From Zunongwangia mangrovi (lineage in GTDB: Bacteria > Bacteroidota > Bacteroidia > Flavobacteriales > Flavobacteriaceae): a stretch of 64,000 nucleotides of DNA. A program made the position numbers and the translations under genes. This document shows, one piece after another, positions 58,558 through 64,000 of this stretch (its first letter is position 1; each line of letters opens with the position of its first letter). The stretch is from positions 1 to 64,000 of the forward strand of contig NZ_FOKV01000003.1 of the NCBI RefSeq assembly GCF_900112105.1, written 5' to 3'. The notes under the pieces were generated by a model, which worked only from the letters and a program-made list of their open reading frames with translations, made no database searches and was not told the DNA's origin.

Positions 58558-58583
58558 AGCCCTGTAACTTGCAGGGCTTTTTC
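58558..58583 (+). terminator. Terminator after GSIII
   Basis: AGCCCTG and CAGGGCT pair around TAACTTG, followed by TTTTTCTTTTT. Confidence 0.85.
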
Positions 58584-58617
58584 TTTTTAGAAACTTCTTA
58601 AAGAATTTAAAACTGTT

Positions 58618-58625
58618 TATCTTTG
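58618..58625 (+). promoter_or_regulatory. Bacteroidota -7 promoter element
   Basis: TATCTTTG fits TAnnTTTG and lies 18 bp upstream of the purM ATG. Confidence 0.6.
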
Positions 58626-58642
58626 ACGCCTAAACCAAATTC

Positions 58643-59824
58643 ATGAGTCAGGACGTAAGTAAAAGGTATAGTCAGCGTGGTGTTTCAGCAGGTAAAGAAG
58701 ATGTGCATAACGCGATCAAAAATGTAGATAAAGGGCTTTTTCCTAAAGCATTTTGTAAAATTATTCCAGATCATTTAACCGGTGACGAGGATTATTGCGT
58801 GATCATGCATGCAGATGGTGCCGGTACAAAATCATCTTTAGCTTATATGTACTGGAAAGAAACTGGTGATCTTTCTGTTTGGAAAGGTATTGCCCAGGAT
58901 GCTTTGATTATGAATATTGACGATCTACTTTGTGTGGGTGCTACCAACAAGATCTTATTGTCTTCAACCATTGGTCGTAATAAAAGTTTGGTTCCGGGAG
59001 AGGTAATTTCAGCAATCATTAACGGAACAGAAGAACTTATTGCAGATCTTAAAGAATTTGGCGTAGAAATTCATTCTACCGGTGGTGAAACCGCAGATGT
59101 TGGTGATTTGGTTAGAACGATTATTGTAGATTCTACGGTAACAGCCAGAATGAAACGTAGCGAGGTAATCGATAATAGTAATATCGAACCTGGCGATGTG
59201 ATCGTTGGTTTAGCTTCTTTTGGGCAGGCCAGCTACGAGAAAGAATATAACGGCGGTATGGGAAGTAATGGTTTAACTTCTGCTCGTCACGATGTTTTTG
59301 CAAAGATCTTAGCTGAAAAATATCCTGAAAGTTTTGATGCTTCGATCCCAAATGATCTTGTATATTCTGGAGGAAAAAAATTAACCGATGAGGTTGAGGA
59401 TTCTCCGCTAGATGCCGGCAAACTGGTATTGTCGCCAACAAGAACTTATGCACCTGTAATTCAGAAGATATTATCTAAATTCAGTAATAAAGAGATTCAC
59501 GGGATGGTGCATTGCAGTGGAGGGGCACAAACAAAAATTCTTCATTTTATTGATAATCTTCATATTGTAAAAGATAATCTTTTTGAAGTTCCGCCATTAT
59601 TCAAGTTAATTCAGCAGGAAAGTAAAACAGATTGGAAAGAGATGTACCAGGTATTTAATATGGGGCATCGCATGGAAATCTACGTAAAACCAGAGCTTGC
59701 AGAAGAAATTATCGAAATTTCCAAGTCATTTAATATCGATGCTAAGGTGGTGGGAAGAGTAGAAGCTTCAGATAAAAAATCCTTAACGATAAAGAGTGAA
59801 TTTGGCGAATATTATTATTCGTAG
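58643..59824 (+). CDS. purM: Phosphoribosylformylglycinamidine cyclo-ligase (AIR synthase)
   Basis: 393 residues; a PurM-type ATP-dependent cyclase that closes the imidazole ring to form AIR in purine synthesis. The start SQRGVSAGKEDVHNAIKNV is followed by VIMHADGAGTKSSLAYMYWKETGD, the central STGGETADVGDLVRTIIVDST and VHCSGGAQTKILHF in the second domain. The Bacteroidota form is somewhat longer than E. coli PurM. It has its own TAnnTTTG promoter and terminator. Confidence 0.9.
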   Translation: MSQDVSKRYSQRGVSAGKEDVHNAIKNVDKGLFPKAFCKIIPDHLTGDEDYCVIMHADGAGTKSSLAYMYWKETGDLSVWKGIAQDALIMNIDDLLCVGATNKILLSSTIGRNKSLVPGEVISAIINGTEELIADLKEFGVEIHSTGGETADVGDLVRTIIVDSTVTARMKRSEVIDNSNIEPGDVIVGLASFGQASYEKEYNGGMGSNGLTSARHDVFAKILAEKYPESFDASIPNDLVYSGGKKLTDEVEDSPLDAGKLVLSPTRTYAPVIQKILSKFSNKEIHGMVHCSGGAQTKILHFIDNLHIVKDNLFEVPPLFKLIQQESKTDWKEMYQVFNMGHRMEIYVKPELAEEIIEISKSFNIDAKVVGRVEASDKKSLTIKSEFGEYYYS

Positions 59825-59848
59825 ATTTTACACTTAATTTAATAAAAG

Positions 59849-59899
59849 GGCTATAAGGTTAACTAAAATTGTTTTAGTGTTAATTTTATAGCTTTTTTT
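59849..59899 (+). terminator. Terminator after purM
   Basis: GGCTATAA and TTATAGCT pair at the base of a longer GTTAACTAAAA / TTTTAGTGTTAA stem, followed by a run of seven T. Confidence 0.75.
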
Positions 59900-59914
59900 A
59901 TTGGAATATCTCAT

Positions 59915-59922
59915 TATATTTG
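59915..59922 (+). promoter_or_regulatory. Bacteroidota -7 promoter element
   Basis: TATATTTG fits TAnnTTTG, 22 bp upstream of the next ATG; a TTATTGG element about 15 bp earlier may be the -33 box. Confidence 0.55.
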
Positions 59923-59944
59923 TGAAAATCTGATTGTTTGTTAG

Positions 59945-60649
59945 ATGAGTGAACGAAGAAAATTAATTGTTTTTTCCATTGTGTTTTGGGTTGCGGTAAA
60001 CTTTGCAAGTTTATCGATGTTTAGTGACGAGGTAAGTAGATGGGTTCGGTTTATTGGTACCGCTTTCTTTTTTATTACCGCAACTTTACATAAGCCCTTT
60101 TCCTGGAAATTATTTTTTATACTTCTATTGTTCTCGATCTGCGATTTCTCCCTTATTTATTTTGAAAATCCCATTTTCAACGCCCTAACATTTATTAGTA
60201 GAGGAGCTGCATTTGTTATTGTAGGAAGTATTGGTGCAAAAAAATTAAAGCGGTTAAAAATTACCGGATTAGAATTTTTTATAGGTGCAATTCTGGTAGC
60301 GATAAATCTTGTTTTGCTGTTCGAGCTGGAAAGTATGATTTCTTTAAAACATGCTGAAGAATTATTTAGTCCCGGTTTTTATGCCTTTGCTTTTATTGCC
60401 ATACTTACTATTATTATCGCTGTTTCCTATAGTAATCGCTATAGTAATCTTAAGAGTATCTTTTATATGTGCGCCGTGCTTTGGATGATCTTTTCAGATC
60501 TAACCTATTTTATTGGGTATTATCTTGATTTTCCCGAATTCTACTACGCAGATCATGCGTTTAATATTCTTGGATCTGGTTTCTTAATGCTTTACGCAGC
60601 AACCACAAATAAAAAAGAAAATTTTATTGATATTGATGTGAAGATCTAA
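59945..60649 (+). CDS. Polytopic membrane protein, possibly YhhN-like
   Basis: 234 residues, about eight hydrophobic helices with short loops. Helix boundaries and the segments ICDFSLIYFENPIFNALTFISRGAAF and WMIFSDLTYFIGYYLD recall the YhhN/TMEM86 lysoplasmalogenase-like family, with conserved polar residues in helices (D56-type and SDL motifs). The match is weak, so the function is uncertain. Its TAA overlaps the stop of the convergent ABC gene by 4 bp. Confidence 0.55.
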   Translation: MSERRKLIVFSIVFWVAVNFASLSMFSDEVSRWVRFIGTAFFFITATLHKPFSWKLFFILLLFSICDFSLIYFENPIFNALTFISRGAAFVIVGSIGAKKLKRLKITGLEFFIGAILVAINLVLLFELESMISLKHAEELFSPGFYAFAFIAILTIIIAVSYSNRYSNLKSIFYMCAVLWMIFSDLTYFIGYYLDFPEFYYADHAFNILGSGFLMLYAATTNKKENFIDIDVKI

Positions 60650-61296
60650 TTGGGTAAATATCCCAGCTTAACAAGTTCTTTTGCTGAATGCACCAGTGTT
60701 GTTTGTTTATGCTGAAATAAATAAATATCGTCTGAAACATCCAATATCGCCTCGTATCGATGATCTGTTATTATAATCGCTTTTTGTTCTTTTTCCTGCT
60801 GAATAATTTCTGAAAATTTTTCGATCATCAATGGGGAAAGTTGAGCAAAAGGTTCGTCTAAAAGAACAATATCTACATTTCTTTTTAAGACCAGATAGAT
60901 TTCGATAATTCGTTGCTGCCCGCCAGATAGTTCCCGTACTTTCTGATGTTTTACTGCATTCATTTCAGAAAAAACACTGCTAAAATCACCAAAATCGATA
61001 TTATATAGTTTAAAAGCCTTTTCTACTGAAATTATAGGCGGAAGTAAAGGAAACTGCGGAAGCATGGCGACTCTTCCGGTTTTGTAAAAGCGCTTCAGGA
61101 TAGGTTTTTTATCTATGCGGAGTAGTTTATATTTCGGTTTTAAGGTTCCGAAGAGAATTTTTAAAAGGCTACTTTTTCCACTACCGTTTCTACCTAATAA
61201 TCCGGTTACTTTCCCGGTTTCAGCCTTTACATAAGCCGCTTTAAGAATAGCATGATCATCAAAATACAACTCGACATTATCAATTTCAAAGATCAT
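60646..61296 (-). CDS. ABC transporter ATP-binding protein
   Basis: About 216 residues from the ATG at 61296; an ATG at 61320 would add eight poorly coded residues. Walker A GLLGRNGSGKSS, Q-loop MLPQFPLLPP, signature LSGGQQR, Walker B VDIVLLDEPFAQLSP and H-loop IITDHR are all present. The chosen ATG overlaps the TGA of the upstream 95-residue membrane protein gene (ATGA), which indicates translational coupling. That protein is probably its membrane partner. Substrate unknown. Confidence 0.88.
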   Translation of the reverse strand: MIFEIDNVELYFDDHAILKAAYVKAETGKVTGLLGRNGSGKSSLLKILFGTLKPKYKLLRIDKKPILKRFYKTGRVAMLPQFPLLPPIISVEKAFKLYNIDFGDFSSVFSEMNAVKHQKVRELSGGQQRIIEIYLVLKRNVDIVLLDEPFAQLSPLMIEKFSEIIQQEKEQKAIIITDHRYEAILDVSDDIYLFQHKQTTLVHSAKELVKLGYLPN

Positions 61297-61580
61297 ATTA
61301 GAAAGTTTATGGTGGCACAAAGGCTAAGAAGAAAAATATCGGCCAAAATGGCTAAACTGAATAATTGCAATCGGCTAAAACCAAGATTGTAATAAAACAC
61401 GAGCTCTTTTTTTGTAGAGATGAATCGGTAGAAAAGATAAATGATAAAAGCGATAAATAATTTATCTAAAACAATTACAAAAAGCGGACTACCAATAGAA
61501 AATATTAGCAGATTAATTAAAAGTGAAGGAATTAAAAACTTGCGGTAAAATTGAAAAAACACAGCAAAAGTGTTAGTCAT
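61293..61580 (-). CDS. Small membrane protein coupled to an ABC ATPase
   Basis: 95 residues with three predicted membrane helices (about 14-32, 34-50, 72-92) and one charged loop STKKELVFYYNLGFSRLQLF. The last segment resembles the coupling helix of ABC permeases, where the ATPase docks. It is far shorter than a normal permease. It could be a minimal permease that works as an oligomer. Its stop overlaps the start of the ATPase gene. Confidence 0.65.
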   Translation of the reverse strand: MTNTFAVFFQFYRKFLIPSLLINLLIFSIGSPLFVIVLDKLFIAFIIYLFYRFISTKKELVFYYNLGFSRLQLFSLAILADIFLLSLCATINFLI

Positions 61581-61707
61581 ATTTTGAGATTTTGATCGAT
61601 GTTTTAAATTAAAAGCGTTAAAAAGCTAATTTTATTATGATTAGCACTAAAATAAAGAAAACGAACAGGTAAAGTTTAGAGAAGATAAAAATTCAGTCAA
61701 ATTATTG

Positions 61708-61715
61708 TAAATTTG
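61708..61715 (+). promoter_or_regulatory. Bacteroidota -7 promoter element
   Basis: TAAATTTG fits TAnnTTTG and lies 23 bp upstream of the prfA ATG. Confidence 0.55.
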
Positions 61716-61738
61716 CTATCTAAATTCTTAAGAATTGT

Positions 61739-62815
61739 ATGTTAGAGAAGCTTAATATCGTTAAACAACGTTTTGATGAAGTGAATGATCTTATTATCCA
61801 GCCGGATATTATTGCCGATCAGAAACGTTACGTTGAACTTAATAAAGAATATAAAGATCTTAGAGCGCTTATGGACGAGCGTGAAAGATATATAGAACTT
61901 ACCGATAATCTTAAAGAAGCTGAAGAAATCATTTCTGATGGAAGCGATCCAGAAATGACCGAGATGGCAAAACTTCAGCAGGAAGAAGCGAAGGAAGAAT
62001 TACCAGCTCTTGAAGAAAAGATAAGAATGATGTTGGTGCCTAAAGATCCTGAAGATGCTAAGAATGTCGTGATGGAAATTCGTGCAGGTACCGGTGGTGA
62101 CGAAGCGAGTATTTTTGCTGGTGATCTTTACAGAATGTACACCAAATATGTAGAAAGTAAAGGTTGGAGTCACAATATTGTAGATTTTAGCGAAGGAACC
62201 AGTGGCGGATTTAAAGAGATGATCTTTGAAGTTTCTGGAGAAGATGTTTATGGTACCATGAAGTTTGAAGCTGGTGTTCACCGTGTACAACGTGTGCCGC
62301 AAACCGAAACTCAGGGTCGTGTGCATACCTCTGCAGCTACAGTTATGGTATTACCAGAAGCTGAAGAATTTGATGTAGAGATCGATCCAAAAGATGTACG
62401 TATCGATTATTTCTGTTCATCGGGGCCTGGTGGGCAGTCGGTGAACACAACCTATTCTGCCGTGCGTTTAACTCACGAACCTACAGGTTTGGTAGCGCAA
62501 TGTCAGGATCAAAAATCGCAGCATAAAAACAGGGAGAAAGCTTTTAGGGTTTTACGTTCTCGTTTATATGAAATGGAGCTTGCAAAGAAAATGGAAGCCG
62601 ATGCTGCAAAGCGAAATTCGATGGTTTCAAGTGGTGACCGTAGTGCAAAAATTAGAACCTACAACTATCCACAAGGGCGTGTAACAGATCACAGAATTAA
62701 CCTAACACTTTACGATCTATCCAATATCGTAAACGGAGATATTCAGAAAATTATTGATGAGCTAAGATTGGTAGAAAATACCGAAAAGCTTAAAGAGAAT
62801 TCAGATATATTTTAA
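61739..62815 (+). CDS. prfA: Peptide chain release factor 1
   Basis: 358 residues, normal length for RF1. It releases the finished chain at UAA and UAG. The catalytic GGQ is near 230-232 in [17 protein letters not shown]. Domain 2 has [22 protein letters not shown] and the recognition-loop region [23 protein letters not shown]. No frameshift as seen in RF2. It is followed 48 bp later by pyrF. Confidence 0.97.
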   Translation: MLEKLNIVKQRFDEVNDLIIQPDIIADQKRYVELNKEYKDLRALMDERERYIELTDNLKEAEEIISDGSDPEMTEMAKLQQEEAKEELPALEEKIRMMLVPKDPEDAKNVVMEIRAGTGGDEASIFAGDLYRMYTKYVESKGWSHNIVDFSEGTSGGFKEMIFEVSGEDVYGTMKFEAGVHRVQRVPQTETQGRVHTSAATVMVLPEAEEFDVEIDPKDVRIDYFCSSGPGGQSVNTTYSAVRLTHEPTGLVAQCQDQKSQHKNREKAFRVLRSRLYEMELAKKMEADAAKRNSMVSSGDRSAKIRTYNYPQGRVTDHRINLTLYDLSNIVNGDIQKIIDELRLVENTEKLKENSDIF

Positions 62816-62863
62816 TATTCGGCGTTTTAGAATAAAATTTTAAATGCCATCTAAAAACTAAAT

Positions 62864-63685
62864 ATGACCACCCAGGAGTTAGTAGAGCAGATTAGAAAAA
62901 AGCAATCGTTTTTATGTATAGGTTTAGATGTAGACCTCAAAAAGATTCCAACCTATCTACTTTCTGAGGAAGATCCAATATTTAGTTTTAATAAAGCAAT
63001 TATAGACGCCACGCATCAATTTTGCGTGGCATATAAACCTAATACGGCTTTTTATGAAGCCTGTGGTTTAAAAGGCTGGGAAGCTTTACAAAAAACCATC
63101 GATTATCTTCACGATAATTATCCAGAAATTTACACTATTGCAGATGCCAAACGTGGCGATATTGGTAATACCTCTAAAATGTATGCGAAGACATTTCTAA
63201 AAGATATGGGCTTCGACTCGGTTACCGTAGCGCCTTATATGGGCAAAGATTCTGTTGAGCCTTTTTTAGAATTCGATGATAAGCATACCATTTTACTGGC
63301 TTTAACTTCTAACGAAGGTGCTTTCGATTTTCAGACTTTAAAATCTGATGATACTGAGATTTACAAAAGAGTTTTGGAAACTTCTAAAAGCTGGGAGAAT
63401 TCAGAAAATCTGATGTATGTGGTTGGTGCCACTAAAGCCGAATATCTTGCTGAAGTGCGTAAGATCGTTCCAGAAAGTTTTCTTCTTGTGCCCGGCGTTG
63501 GAGCACAAGGCGGTAAATTAGAAGATGTTTGTAAATACGGAATGACCAAAGATGTTGGCCTTTTGGTAAATAGCAGCCGTAAAATTATTTATGCTTCTAC
63601 AAATAATAATTTTGCTGAAGTTGCCGCTGCAAAAGCTGAAATTCTACAGCAGCAAATGGCTGAAGAATTAGAGAAATTCGAATAA
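62864..63685 (+). CDS. pyrF: Orotidine 5'-phosphate decarboxylase, type 2
   Basis: 273 residues, the longer type 2 form. Forms UMP from [18 protein letters not shown] contains the first active-site Asp, and the catalytic [11 protein letters not shown]sp-Lys-Asp triad segment lies near 94-103. The phosphate-binding end is [17 protein letters not shown] and [11 protein letters not shown]. Downstream genes are close (5 bp to the next ATG). Confidence 0.96.
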   Translation: MTTQELVEQIRKKQSFLCIGLDVDLKKIPTYLLSEEDPIFSFNKAIIDATHQFCVAYKPNTAFYEACGLKGWEALQKTIDYLHDNYPEIYTIADAKRGDIGNTSKMYAKTFLKDMGFDSVTVAPYMGKDSVEPFLEFDDKHTILLALTSNEGAFDFQTLKSDDTEIYKRVLETSKSWENSENLMYVVGATKAEYLAEVRKIVPESFLLVPGVGAQGGKLEDVCKYGMTKDVGLLVNSSRKIIYASTNNNFAEVAAAKAEILQQQMAEELEKFE

Positions 63686-63690
63686 TATTT

Positions 63691-64000
63691 ATGACGATTT
63701 TCGATCATTTAGGCCGAAAATTATTTCTTAGCGATACTCCAAAGCGCATTGTTTCTTTAGTTCCAAGCCAGACGGAGCTTTTAGTCGATCTTGGATTAAA
63801 AAATAGTATTTTAGGTATCACAAAATTTTGTGTGCATCCAGAGCATCTTCGAAAGGAAAAAACGGTAGTTGGCGGCACAAAAACTGTACATTTAGATAAG
63901 ATCGAAGCTTTAGCGCCAGATATTATTTTGTGCAATAAGGAAGAAAATACCAAAGCAATGGTAGCCGAATTAGAGAAAATCGCCCCGGTACATGTTTCAG
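63691..64000 (+). CDS. ABC substrate-binding protein (BtuF/FecB-like), partial
   Basis: The first 103 codons of a gene cut by the right edge. PKRIVSLVPSQTELLVDLGL, then ILGITKFCVHPEHLRKEKTVVGGTK and IEALAPDIILCNKEENTKAMVAELEK. This matches the helical-backbone metal-receptor fold of vitamin B12 or siderophore-binding proteins (BtuF/FecB type). No signal peptide is present, so it may be a cytoplasmic family member as is common in Flavobacteria. It starts 5 bp after pyrF. Confidence 0.85.
   Translation, partial: MTIFDHLGRKLFLSDTPKRIVSLVPSQTELLVDLGLKNSILGITKFCVHPEHLRKEKTVVGGTKTVHLDKIEALAPDIILCNKEENTKAMVAELEKIAPVHVS

Overview
The window is AT-rich DNA from a member of the Bacteroidota, almost certainly the family Flavobacteriaceae (a Zunongwangia/Gramella/Salegentibacter-like marine group is my guess from overall protein character; it was not tested by any search). 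Supporting signs are a SusC/SusD polysaccharide locus with a hybrid two-component regulator, a type IX secretion cargo with PorP/SprF and PorE-like partners, a BlaI/M56 operon, type II and type III glutamine synthetases side by side, and promoter elements of the TAnnTTTG type upstream of several genes.

Layout. (1) 1-4095: an integron-like cassette array without a visible integrase. Three 122-125 bp imperfect palindromes separate single minus-strand genes: a membrane-anchored Vsr/DUF559-like nuclease and an OLD-type ATPase-Toprim nuclease. A third cassette has no convincing ORF, and a fourth runs off the left edge. (2) 4348-22009: a polysaccharide utilisation locus with a hybrid two-component sensor, SusC, SusD, GH30, two GH2 and GH43 genes, predicted to act on a beta-galactan such as type II arabinogalactan. 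(3) 22077-33104: redox and stress genes (quinone oxidoreductase, NAD-binding protein, CrtI-like FAD enzyme, large catalase), a K+-channel-like protein, an M50-like protease, a YqcI/YcgG-DUF1989 pair and small or decayed genes. (4) 33777-43362: a 2221-residue T9SS adhesin with five 480-bp repeats, followed by PorP/SprF and a PorE-like OmpA protein. (5) 43435-45035: a solitary second cassette carrying a papain-like protease. It has the same kind of palindrome as array 1, and the sequence at its head matches that at the head of array 1. (6) 45862-54772: a secreted unknown, an MFS pump, a 50-residue protein, a BlaI repressor with two M56 sensor proteins, a secreted carboxypeptidase-regulatory-domain protein and a Ca2+/Na+ antiporter. 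(7) 55113-64000: housekeeping genes (GSII, GSIII, purM, prfA, pyrF) with a small ABC module and the start of a substrate-binding protein.

The main result is the pair of integron-like cassette loci. In each complete cassette, the first 10-17 bases after the GTT boundary are the near-perfect reverse complement of the bases just before the terminal palindrome. This is the expected signature of a cassette attC site, whose R'' half must pair with the R' half regenerated at the cassette start. Two loci about 41 kb apart share the palindrome type and a two-box head sequence, with a GTTATAT box next to the boundary and a GGATATCAAYACTT box about 45 bp further out. That shared head is a candidate attI-like site or integration scar. 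At least two of the cassettes encode likely anti-phage nucleases.
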